From the NCBI GenBank assembly GCA_022361395.1, contig JAKSAX010000438.1, positions 1-48,364 on the forward strand: a stretch of 48,364 bases of DNA. Reading direction: 5' to 3'. The position numbers and the translations under genes are program-made. This document shows positions 1 through 7,385 of the stretch, piece by piece (the stretch's first letter is position 1; each line of letters starts with the position of its first letter). Origin of the DNA: Desulfobacterales bacterium. Lineage in GTDB: Bacteria > Desulfobacterota > Desulfobacteria > Desulfobacterales > Desulfobacteraceae. A model generated the notes under the pieces. That model saw nothing but the letters and a program-made list of their open reading frames with translations, did not search any database and was not told the DNA's origin.

Positions 1-373
1 CCAGTATGAACGCCACCTGGAAAATCAGCAGCTCTTTGCACTGGCAAAAAGACAGAATGCAAAATTATATGATCTCAACTGTGAACTCATGGAAACCACC
101 AAACACCATGAAAGTGAGTTGGAAAAGCTGGAAGATCAAATCAACGGGATCACAGGGCAACTCAATGAGAGTACCGCCAAACCCTCAGAAACCCCGTCCC
201 AGGTGATGAGCCGGATAATTTCGTTTATCAGAGCCGGTGACGCAGATCAACATGAGAGTCTCAATGCCCTGTATAAAAAGACCGTCACATCCCTGTACGG
301 GGAATTCACCGACCTGGCGCTGAGAAACGGATTTGAGATGCCTGAACCGGATACAGGGGGCAGCCATGAATAA
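1..373 (+). CDS. C-terminal part of a coiled-coil protein of unknown function (5' end outside window)
   Basis: The reading frame is open from base 2 with no stop until TAA at 371-373, so the gene starts upstream of the window. The visible 123 residues are highly charged and rich in Gln, Glu and Leu in the first half, as expected for a coiled coil. A short, more globular tail (roughly the last 60 residues) follows. I see no catalytic motif. The stop overlaps the start of the following FapA-like gene by 8 bases, so the two are probably translationally coupled and may act together. I do not recognise the family. Confidence 0.7.
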   Translation, partial: QYERHLENQQLFALAKRQNAKLYDLNCELMETTKHHESELEKLEDQINGITGQLNESTAKPSETPSQVMSRIISFIRAGDADQHESLNALYKKTVTSLYGEFTDLALRNGFEMPEPDTGGSHE

Positions 374-2846
374 ACGCCCGGCCCCTGCTATTCTTGTCCT
401 GGAAGCAGACAAAACCATAGGGGGGTGGGTGGTTCAGCTTCTGGAAGATCACGGGTGGCATGTCACTCATGAGACCGTGTCAAAACAGGCGCTGATCAGG
501 CTGAAAGAGTCCCAGTCTTCTCCCTACCACCTCTTTATTTCCAGCTTCAAACTGCCAAAGATGGAAGGAGACGATATTTTAAAAAATGCAAAAAGACTCT
601 CTCCTTTAACCCAGCGCATGCTTCTGGTACCCGCAAACGAGGGTGACCTTATCATTCGTGCGATTAATAAAGCCGAGATCAATGCCTGTGTGATCACCCC
701 CGCCTCTGACCAAGACCTGCTGGACCGGGTGAACGCCTGCCTGAGACAGTTCAAACTGGCCATGAAGCATGAGCAGCTGAAACGGGTCACTGTCCACCAG
801 AACAAGCAAATGTTCAAGATTGCCCAGCGGCTGAAAAAAAAGGCAAAGCTCTGCCAGGAGCAGATCAGTGAAAAAAAAGCGGAGAAGCTGCTTCTCAGGT
901 CAAAACTGAGAAAAGCTCAAAAAACGGAAAGCGGCCCGGCAACGCTCGCTGACAGGATAGAGAGCCGCAACATCCCCATGGATCCGGCAGCCCTGGATTT
1001 GGAGTTCCGGCAACTTGCCGATTATGCCAGTGCCCTGTTTAACAGTGTGGCTGCCAAGTCTAACCTGGAAAAACACCGTATAGACCTCCGCCAAATCCTG
1101 ACTGAATTTCAAGACCTGTCTGAATCAGGCAGGGAGACAACTTCTGACCGGACACCTGACGATGAAGCGTTGATTAAAACGATTTTGGCAACCGCATTTT
1201 CCTCTCCTGAAGATGCAGCCGCGAAGCAGCCGGAATCCGGAGATGAGGACCCTGTCCAGGAAACCCTTCTGGAAAACTTTATCCAGGTAACTATCTCAGA
1301 AGATCTTACCCGGGCATTCATCATGCAAAAGGCCCCGCTTGCGGCCAGGGAAATTCTCACCCTGTCCAGCCTTCTGGACCTGTTACGCCAGAAGGATATC
1401 AATTTCGGTATAGTTGACGATAAAGATATTGAAGCATGGATTGCCGGAGCCACACCCGAGAGTGACAGATTTACAGTGGCCATAGGTGAAAAACCGGACC
1501 ACGGGGCAGACGGGAAGGTCGATTACTTTTTTGAAACAGACTACTCCAATCCCGGAAAAATACTGGAAGACGGACGGATTGATTTCAGGGACAGGGGTGA
1601 CATCCCTTTTGTGAGCAAGGGCGACCTTCTGGCCACCAAAACCCCGGCCCGTGAAGGAAAACAGGGAATGAGCGTTTCCGGACTCCCCATTGATATTGAT
1701 CCCCCCCTGGACCCGGTGTTCCTTGCAGGAAGCGGTACCCGGTTGTCCGAAGACGGGTTGAATATCCTTTCAGACCTTGAGGGGCAGCCCCATCTTGATC
1801 CCCTCGGTGAGGTCAGTGTCAACCCGGAACTGCCGGTCAACGGAGATATTGACTTTGAAACGGGCAATGTTGATTTCAACGGGAATATCCTTGTTACGGG
1901 AACGGTAAAAGAGGGTTTCCATGTGAAGGGGATCAATCTGACCGCCAAAGAGATAGAGGGCGCTGTCATCGATATTGCCGGAGATCTTTATATCTCGGAC
2001 GGGATCACAGACGCAAAGATAACATCCAGGGGAAGTGTTTTTGCAAAATTTATCAACAACTCCCAGGTTACCGCATTTGGAGACCTGGTGATCCAGAAGG
2101 AAATCATAGATTCCGAAATTCTCCTCAGCGGCAGGTGCGAAAATCCCGCAGGGGTCATCCTTGCCTCAAAGATCACTGCAAAATCAGGAATAGAGGCAGG
2201 AAAAATAGGAACGGACACCTCAAAACCCGCCCTGCTGAGAATAGGGGTGGATGACCACCTTGAGTCCCAGACCTCCGGGATAGAGAAAGAGCTGGACGCC
2301 TCTGTTACTGAATTGGGGGAGATCCGGGAAGAGATTAAATCCGTTGAAGCGGAAGATCAGGATCTTTACGGCCAGATCACAGAAAAGGCCCAGGCCCAGG
2401 AAGCGGCACAAAACCGGATCAGGGAAGCGAAAAAAGAACTGGATAAATGTAAAAAAGCCCAGGATGAAATCGGCATATCACAGGCTGTAAACGATTTAAA
2501 GACCTGCGCAGGGGAGGCGGAACAGGCAGAGAACGATCTGAACCAGATCTTTGAGACCCAGGACCGGTACGCCAGGAAAATAGAACGGTTGAAAGAGAGG
2601 GTTAACGAAATCGAAGAGGCCAATAAAACCCTGGTTCTTAAGAAAAAGGGGATCAGGGAGTTTGCCAAAAAGACCAAAGCAGACCCAAGCATAATTATAA
2701 AAGAGAGTATTACCCAGGATACGGAGATCAGAGGTCCCAATGCCGCATTAACCCTGCTGGAGCCCAGGACAAGGTGCAGGATCGCAGAAAAGGACTTGGT
2801 TGAAGACGGGCTTCACTTTTATGAGATGGAAATCTCCGATCTATGA
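366..2846 (+). CDS. FapA-like (DUF342) protein with N-terminal degenerate receiver domain
   Basis: An 826-residue protein. Residues about 7-125 look like a response-regulator receiver, but the phospho-acceptor Asp is replaced by Ser60 in the FISSFKLPKMEG segment. The acidic pair at the N-terminus and the conserved Lys near the C-terminal end are also lost, so it is unlikely to be phosphorylated. Residues about 125-190 form a basic coiled coil. Residues about 330-640 carry the glycine-rich, repeated beta-structure of the FapA/DUF342 family, including a GDLLATKTPAREGKQG segment and successive GxxV/I turns typical of its beta-helix. A long C-terminal coiled coil (about 650-770) follows. ATG at 366 is preferred over an upstream in-frame ATG at 333 because it follows a GGGGG run and overlaps the upstream stop. 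FapA-type proteins are linked to flagellar or polar functions; the exact role here is unknown. The stop overlaps the convergent glycosyltransferase end by 6 bases. Confidence 0.8.
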   Translation: MNKRPAPAILVLEADKTIGGWVVQLLEDHGWHVTHETVSKQALIRLKESQSSPYHLFISSFKLPKMEGDDILKNAKRLSPLTQRMLLVPANEGDLIIRAINKAEINACVITPASDQDLLDRVNACLRQFKLAMKHEQLKRVTVHQNKQMFKIAQRLKKKAKLCQEQISEKKAEKLLLRSKLRKAQKTESGPATLADRIESRNIPMDPAALDLEFRQLADYASALFNSVAAKSNLEKHRIDLRQILTEFQDLSESGRETTSDRTPDDEALIKTILATAFSSPEDAAAKQPESGDEDPVQETLLENFIQVTISEDLTRAFIMQKAPLAAREILTLSSLLDLLRQKDINFGIVDDKDIEAWIAGATPESDRFTVAIGEKPDHGADGKVDYFFETDYSNPGKILEDGRIDFRDRGDIPFVSKGDLLATKTPAREGKQGMSVSGLPIDIDPPLDPVFLAGSGTRLSEDGLNILSDLEGQPHLDPLGEVSVNPELPVNGDIDFETGNVDFNGNILVTGTVKEGFHVKGINLTAKEIEGAVIDIAGDLYISDGITDAKITSRGSVFAKFINNSQVTAFGDLVIQKEIIDSEILLSGRCENPAGVILASKITAKSGIEAGKIGTDTSKPALLRIGVDDHLESQTSGIEKELDASVTELGEIREEIKSVEAEDQDLYGQITEKAQAQEAAQNRIREAKKELDKCKKAQDEIGISQAVNDLKTCAGEAEQAENDLNQIFETQDRYARKIERLKERVNEIEEANKTLVLKKKGIREFAKKTKADPSIIIKESITQDTEIRGPNAALTLLEPRTRCRIAEKDLVEDGLHFYEMEISDL

Positions 2847-3695
2847 CAGTGCATTTTTCTGCCCTTCAAATCCAGCGCCCAGGGAGAGGTAGTACTCGCC
2901 CTCTTCCCGGCGCCCCCTTTTAATACACCCGTTACCGTAAACCCGGCATTTTTTGCAAAGCACCTTTATTGCCGCCGCCTCCTGGGGCTTTGACAGGACC
3001 TTCTCCTTGAGAAGATTCAGAATAGAGGCGATCCGGTACTTATCCTGGGAGTGGCCTGCGGACAACTGGTCCCCGTGCCCCCCGTGTTTGACAGTACAGG
3101 GGGCATCGATCAGATAAACCGGAATATCCCTTGAAATCCGAAGCCAGAGATCGTAGTCTTCACAAACAACGAACGCCTCATTAAAAAATCCCCTTAAATC
3201 AAACAGCCCCCTGCGCATCATCACTGCAGAGGGGCTGACAAGACAGAGCTTAAGCGAGGGGATAAATATCATGCCTGACGGTTTCCTGTGTTTGACCCTG
3301 GGGTTGACCCGCCTGCCGTTACGGATCCAGATCTCCTCGGTCTGGCAGATAAGTGCTTCGGAATTATCCTGAAAAAAAGCGACCTGCCTGGAAATTTTAT
3401 CCGGGGTCCAGGTATCGTCGGAATCCAGCAAAGCGATAAAATCGCCTTTGCTGTGCCTGATACCGAGGTTCCTGGCAGCAGAGACCCCTTTATTTTCCTG
3501 GGTCAGGACCTTAATTTTACCACCGTATCCGGCCAGCAGGTCCGGGGTCCGGTCGGTTGATCCGTCGTCAACCACAATGATCTCAATGGGGGAATAGGTC
3601 TGGGCCATAACCGAATCCAGTGCATTCCCAAGTACATGGGCCCGGTTAAACGTGGGGATAATCACGCTGACAATCTCGTTTTTTTTCTCATTCAT
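2841..3695 (-). CDS. Glycosyltransferase family 2
   Basis: A GT-A fold sugar transferase of 284 residues. It begins with the hallmark VSVIIPTFNRA strand, followed by IEIIVVDDGSTDRT and the metal-binding DSDD motif in FIALLDSDDTW, about 90 residues in. These are the nucleotide-sugar binding elements of family 2. The acceptor cannot be told. The C-terminal 50 residues contain a KVLCKKC cysteine pair and a basic stretch, with no membrane segment, so it is probably cytosolic. ATG at 3695 is chosen because the family starts directly before the VSVIIPTFN strand; an upstream in-frame GTG at 3761 would add 22 unrelated residues. Neither has a strong ribosome site. It is convergent with the FapA-like gene, with overlapping stops and no terminator between. 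Confidence 0.85.
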   Translation of the reverse strand: MNEKKNEIVSVIIPTFNRAHVLGNALDSVMAQTYSPIEIIVVDDGSTDRTPDLLAGYGGKIKVLTQENKGVSAARNLGIRHSKGDFIALLDSDDTWTPDKISRQVAFFQDNSEALICQTEEIWIRNGRRVNPRVKHRKPSGMIFIPSLKLCLVSPSAVMMRRGLFDLRGFFNEAFVVCEDYDLWLRISRDIPVYLIDAPCTVKHGGHGDQLSAGHSQDKYRIASILNLLKEKVLSKPQEAAAIKVLCKKCRVYGNGCIKRGRREEGEYYLSLGAGFEGQKNALS

Positions 3696-3928
3696 GGGGT
3701 GTTTATACCACCTGTAACCGTCCCGGTAAATCCCGGCAGGAAATCCAAAGTAAAAATTCACCGATTTTAACTTACGCGATCCTGAAAAGCCTGTTTATTT
3801 TTCAGACCCCACAACCAAAACTACAAAAAGGTAAGACCATTTATAACACCACAAAAACGTAGATAAAAAACCAGCGAATACTTGTATAACCCTTTTTTTT
3901 TCTTGCTTTTTTCGATGGAATAAAAAAT

Positions 3929-3941
3929 AATGAACTTCATT
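3929..3941. promoter_or_regulatory. Short dyad upstream of korD
   Basis: A perfect dyad, AATGAA-C-TTCATT, lies in the 340-base gap between the glycosyltransferase start and korD. The half-site recurs imperfectly at 3986-3993. It lies about 20 bases upstream of the putative -35 and could be a regulator site. The rest of this AT-rich gap shows T and A tracts but no further gene. Confidence 0.3.
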
Positions 3942-3962
3942 CATTTTTATTGCGAGTAATCC

Positions 3963-3989
3963 TTGACAACCGGTATTAAATCACTTAAT
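3963..3989 (+). promoter_or_regulatory. Candidate sigma70 promoter of korDABC
   Basis: A consensus TTGACA at 3963-3968 is followed after 15 bases by CTTAAT (3984-3989), a weak -10. The spacing is short, so the -35 is convincing and the -10 is not. The start codon of korD is 45 bases further on, with an AAGAGGA ribosome site. Confidence 0.35.
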
Positions 3990-4035
3990 GAAATGCCTTG
4001 TTTTTTGGGTAGGTTTATCTATTTAAGAGGATATT

Positions 4036-4257
4036 ATGGGAAAAGGCAAATCAGTCACACATGTAATTGACAAGGAATGGTGTAAAGGGTGCGGCATCTG
4101 CGTTCATTTCTGTCCCACGCAAGTACTTGAACTAGACAAGCGGGGAAAAGTGGAAGCGGTTCGCCCGGAAGACTGCATCGCATGTATGCTGTGCGAACTC
4201 CGGTGCCCTGATCTGGCAATTCAAATCATAGAAAATCAGGAAGGGGAAAATGACTAA
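4036..4257 (+). CDS. korD: 2-oxoacid:ferredoxin oxidoreductase, delta (4Fe-4S) subunit
   Basis: A 73-residue ferredoxin-like subunit with two complete 4Fe-4S cluster motifs: CKGCGICVHFCP (about residues 16-27) and CIACMLCELRCP (about residues 47-58). It would carry electrons from the TPP catalytic site to external ferredoxin. The size and the two-cluster layout match the small delta subunit of the four-gene KorDABC type. It is first in the operon and overlaps korA by 8 bases. A good AAGAGGA site precedes the ATG. Confidence 0.9.
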   Translation: MGKGKSVTHVIDKEWCKGCGICVHFCPTQVLELDKRGKVEAVRPEDCIACMLCELRCPDLAIQIIENQEGEND

Positions 4258-5404
4258 CTCATCGAATATCAGGTTTATTCAGGGAAATGAAGCCTGTGTT
4301 GAAGGTGCCCTGTATGCAGGCATCAATTTTTTCGCTGGCTACCCCATTACCCCGTCCACTGAAATCGCGGAGCACCTGGCAGGCAGACTGCCGGAGGTGG
4401 GTGGCAAGTTCATCCAGATGGAAGACGAGATCGCATCCATGGGTGCCATCATCGGTGCATCCCTTACAGGCAACAAGGTGATGACGGCAACTTCAGGACC
4501 GGGTTTTTCCCTGAAGCAGGAGGCCCTTGGATATGCCTGTATGGCGGAGATCCCCTGTGTCATCGCCAATGTACAGAGGGGCGGCCCCTCAACCGGAAAC
4601 CCCACCCATGTGAGCCAGGGAGATGTAAACCAGGCCCGCTGGGGAACCCACGGCGACCACGCCATCATCGCACTCACAGCCTCCAACCACCAGGATGTTT
4701 TTAAAATGACGGTTGAAGCCTTTAACCTGGCCGAAACCTACCGGACCCCGGTCATCCTCCTCCTTGACGAGGTCATCGGTCACATGCGTGAAAAACTCGT
4801 TATCCCCGAACCCGGAGAGCTGCCGGTGGTGGACCGTTTAAGAACCTCCGTACCCGGCGGTGTGGATTACCACCCCTACCTGCCCAGGGAAGACGGACGC
4901 CTGCCCATGTCAGATTTCGGCGGGGAACACCGCTACAATGTAACCGGTCTTTTCCATGATATGTGGGGATTTCCCAACAACAACCCCAAGGTGGTCAGCG
5001 AACTGCTCCGCCACCTGGTGGACAAGATTGAAAACAACTGGGAAAGCATCTGCATGTACGAAGAGTACTGGATGGATGATGCGGATTACGTTCTGATCTC
5101 CTACGGCTCATCTGCACGCTCTGCCAAACATATTGCCAGAAACCGCCGTAAAAGGGGCGTGAAAATCGGAGTCCTGGAGCTCCAGACCATCTGGCCGTTT
5201 CCCACCGAGATCGTCCGGGAAAAATGTGCCAATGCCAAGGCTGTCCTGGTGGTTGAAATGAATATGGGGCAGGTGGTTACCCAGGTTAAAAATGCAGTGG
5301 ACAACCCTGACAACGTCTTCCTGGCAAACCGGATCGACGGTCAGCTCATCTCACCCACTGACATCAAAACTGTCTTGAGAATGATCCAGGGAAGGGGGGT
5401 CTAA
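4250..5404 (+). CDS. korA: 2-oxoglutarate:ferredoxin oxidoreductase, alpha subunit
   Basis: A 384-residue subunit with the diagnostic GYPITPSTEI motif near residue 30, followed by the QMEDEIASMGAIIGAS and TSGPGFSLKQE segments of the pyruvate/2-oxoacid:ferredoxin oxidoreductase alpha family. The QRGGPSTGNPT segment is characteristic of 2-oxoglutarate-type enzymes. With korB it forms the TPP active site that converts 2-oxoglutarate and CoA to succinyl-CoA, CO2 and reduced ferredoxin (or the reverse, reductive carboxylation, in an anaerobe). The start overlaps korD and has an AAGGGG site. Another 2-oxoacid substrate, such as a branched-chain acid, cannot be excluded from sequence alone. Confidence 0.88.
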   Translation: MTNSSNIRFIQGNEACVEGALYAGINFFAGYPITPSTEIAEHLAGRLPEVGGKFIQMEDEIASMGAIIGASLTGNKVMTATSGPGFSLKQEALGYACMAEIPCVIANVQRGGPSTGNPTHVSQGDVNQARWGTHGDHAIIALTASNHQDVFKMTVEAFNLAETYRTPVILLLDEVIGHMREKLVIPEPGELPVVDRLRTSVPGGVDYHPYLPREDGRLPMSDFGGEHRYNVTGLFHDMWGFPNNNPKVVSELLRHLVDKIENNWESICMYEEYWMDDADYVLISYGSSARSAKHIARNRRKRGVKIGVLELQTIWPFPTEIVREKCANAKAVLVVEMNMGQVVTQVKNAVDNPDNVFLANRIDGQLISPTDIKTVLRMIQGRGV

Positions 5405-5405
5405 C

Positions 5406-6233
5406 ATGAGTACCAACACACCTTTTGATTTTAAAGATTATGTAAGGGGCAGATACTTTCCCCATATCTGGTGTCCGGGATGCGGCCACGGTATTGTCCT
5501 GGGCTCACTGCTCAGGGCGGTCCACGAACTGGGCCTGGATAAAAACGAAATCGTCATGACCTCCGGCATCGGCTGTTCTTCCAGGATATCCGGTTATGTG
5601 GACTTTCACTCCCTGCATGCCATCCACGGCCGGGCCTTGACCTTTGCCACCGGCGTCAAATTGTCCAGACCCCATCTCAAGGCCATTGTACCCATGGGTG
5701 ACGGAGATGCCCTTGCCATCGGCGGCAATCATTTTATCCATGCGGCCAGGCGTAACATAGACATCACGGCCATTGTCATGAACAACCGGATTTACGGCAT
5801 GACCGGCGGCCAGTTTTCACCGCTGTCCGGCACAGGTAAAAAGGCCACAACAGCACCCTACTCCACCATTGACAACAACTTTGACATTGCAGAGCTGGCC
5901 AAAAGCGCCGGCGCCTCTTTTGTGGCCAGATCCACGGTATTCCATGCAAGGGAAGCCAAGGATTACATAAAAAAGGCCATCATGCACAAGGGGTTTTCCG
6001 TGGTTGAGATCCTTTCCCAGTGTCCCACCTATTACGGACGGAAGAACAAGGAGGGGGATGCCGCACAGATGATGGAAGGTTATCGCACCAATACCGTGAA
6101 AATCGGGTCTAAAAAGCTGGAAAAGAATCCCGATCTCATCCAGCGGGGTATCTTTGTCGAAGATACAAGCAGGCCCGAATACTGCGAAGCCTATGACGGG
6201 GTTATCGAGACAGCAATGAAAGGAAAAGCATAA
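5406..6233 (+). CDS. korB: 2-oxoglutarate:ferredoxin oxidoreductase, beta (TPP-binding) subunit
   Basis: A 275-residue subunit. The WCPGCGHG motif near residue 26 is the family signature. MGDGDALAIGGNHFIHA, followed by MNNRIYGMTGGQ, is the TPP-Mg binding GDG...NN region. It begins one base after the korA stop and its own stop overlaps the korC start (TAATG), so the operon is translationally coupled. The length is normal for the short beta subunit of four-subunit enzymes. Confidence 0.9.
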   Translation: MSTNTPFDFKDYVRGRYFPHIWCPGCGHGIVLGSLLRAVHELGLDKNEIVMTSGIGCSSRISGYVDFHSLHAIHGRALTFATGVKLSRPHLKAIVPMGDGDALAIGGNHFIHAARRNIDITAIVMNNRIYGMTGGQFSPLSGTGKKATTAPYSTIDNNFDIAELAKSAGASFVARSTVFHAREAKDYIKKAIMHKGFSVVEILSQCPTYYGRKNKEGDAAQMMEGYRTNTVKIGSKKLEKNPDLIQRGIFVEDTSRPEYCEAYDGVIETAMKGKA

Positions 6234-6775
6234 TGGAACGTTCAAGACTGGTATTTTCAGGTTCCGGCGGCCAGGGCGTGATCACTGCAGCCATTATCCT
6301 TGCCAAGGCTGCGGTAATCTTTGAAGGCAAAAGCGCAACCCAGTCCCAGAGTTACGGTGCAGCTGCCAGGGGCGGGGCCACAAGGACCGATATCCTGATA
6401 GCGGAAAGCGATATTCTCTTTCCCAAGGTTATCCAGCCCAATATCCTGGTCAGCCTGACCCAGGAGAGCTATAACAAATTTTCCCCGATCCTTCGTCCCG
6501 GCGGACTGCTGCTCATGGACTCCAGGTATGTGACCATGGAAAAGAAGGTGGCTGCCCACCACGTGTCACTGCCCATGTACGATACGGTGATGGAAAAGAT
6601 AGGGAAACCCATTGTATTCAACATCTGCATGCTGGGTACCCTCATCGGCCTGTCCGAACTGGTCAAGCCGGAATCCATCCTCAAGGTTCTTGAGACAACC
6701 ATTCCCAAGGACTTCATGGATATGAACAAAAAAGCTCTTGAGCTGGGGATTGAAATGGGTGAATCCCAGGGTTAA
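6233..6775 (+). CDS. korC: 2-oxoglutarate:ferredoxin oxidoreductase, gamma subunit
   Basis: A 180-residue subunit opening with SGSGGQGVITAAIILAKAA, the nucleotide-binding-like glycine-rich start of the gamma subunit, then TQSQSYGAAARGGATRTDI, the typical PSYGPEVRGG-type motif of this family. It completes the D-A-B-C subunit order. The gene ends 27 bases before a strong intrinsic terminator, so korDABC is a four-gene transcription unit. Confidence 0.9.
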   Translation: MERSRLVFSGSGGQGVITAAIILAKAAVIFEGKSATQSQSYGAAARGGATRTDILIAESDILFPKVIQPNILVSLTQESYNKFSPILRPGGLLLMDSRYVTMEKKVAAHHVSLPMYDTVMEKIGKPIVFNICMLGTLIGLSELVKPESILKVLETTIPKDFMDMNKKALELGIEMGESQG

Positions 6776-6802
6776 TCCGGCGCGACTGCCAAGGGTGAAC
6801 AT

Positions 6803-6843
6803 AAAAAGGCCTGGGCGGGGATTTCCCGCACCAGGCCTTTTTT
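6803..6843 (+). terminator. Intrinsic terminator after korDABC
   Basis: The arm AAAAAGGCCTGG (6803-6814) pairs perfectly with CCAGGCCTTTTT (6831-6842). An inner GCGGG/CCCGC stem (6815-6819 with 6825-6829) extends the hairpin. The A and T runs on both sides make it bidirectional, so it can also end the small minus-strand gene that stops at 6883. Confidence 0.9.
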
Positions 6844-6882
6844 GCCTTCAAGGCCGGTCTGCTGTCTTTTAACGGGATTTTA

Positions 6883-7209
6883 TCAACCCTGGTCCGGCGA
6901 ATCCGGCGCCTCTGTTTTCCCCTCTTTTGCCGGCGCGCCCCCGGTGGGGGGAACCGCAGCCGGAAACAGGTCTTCCAGGTTGAGCCCCTTAATCTTTTTC
7001 AGGCAGTCCGCAAGTGCGGTCTCTTCAGAATTGCCGGCCCCCTGGTGGTCGGGTTTTGCAACGATGTTTACCAGGTTGGGTACGGCAATAAAGTCGCCGG
7101 CCAGTTTTCCCTGGATTTTCTTATGCACATCGATATAGATCATTCTGCCGTTTCGGATCAGGTTATACCGGGTGACCCGGGTTAAAATATCATTGACGTG
7201 AAGTTCCAT
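6883..7209 (-). CDS. Small conserved-looking protein of unknown function
   Basis: A 108-residue soluble protein with no signal peptide. The first 50 residues form a compact beta-rich domain ending in an IAVPNLVNIVAK segment; the tail from about residue 85 is Pro/Ala/Gly-rich and probably disordered. ATG at 7209 is preferred over an upstream in-frame start at 7263 because it follows a GGAGAAAATCAA ribosome site at good spacing. It is divergent from the PLP decarboxylase and ends into the shared bidirectional terminator. I do not recognise the family and give no function. Confidence 0.6.
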   Translation of the reverse strand: MELHVNDILTRVTRYNLIRNGRMIYIDVHKKIQGKLAGDFIAVPNLVNIVAKPDHQGAGNSEETALADCLKKIKGLNLEDLFPAAVPPTGGAPAKEGKTEAPDSPDQG

Positions 7210-7276
7210 TTGATTTTCTCCTTTATTTAAGGTAGACCTGCCATAATTTTGACCTGTTTTCAAGGGCTTTCTTATT

Positions 7277-7317
7277 GCCTGCCGTTGCCTGCCGGGTTTT
7301 GGGACACGGCAACAGGC
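7277..7317 (+). other. Potential leader hairpin upstream of the PanP-like gene
   Basis: GTTGCC (7284-7289) pairs with GGCAAC (7308-7313), and the flanking GCCT (7277-7280) can pair with AGGC (7314-7317) around a 3-base bulge. An alternative pairing of TGCCG (7290-7294) with CGGCA (7307-7311) competes. No T run follows, so this is not an obvious terminator. Confidence 0.25.
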
Positions 7318-7385
7318 CTGAAGCGGGGCAGAGAAACAGGGGAAGACATGCGTTGTTTTTTAACGGCAAAGGACAGTACAGATTG

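Noticed and set aside
7275-7385. N-terminal extension of the PanP-like protein from a TTG codon
   Set aside because: The added 37 residues look like translated leader sequence (hairpin region), and family members begin near the ATG at 7386.
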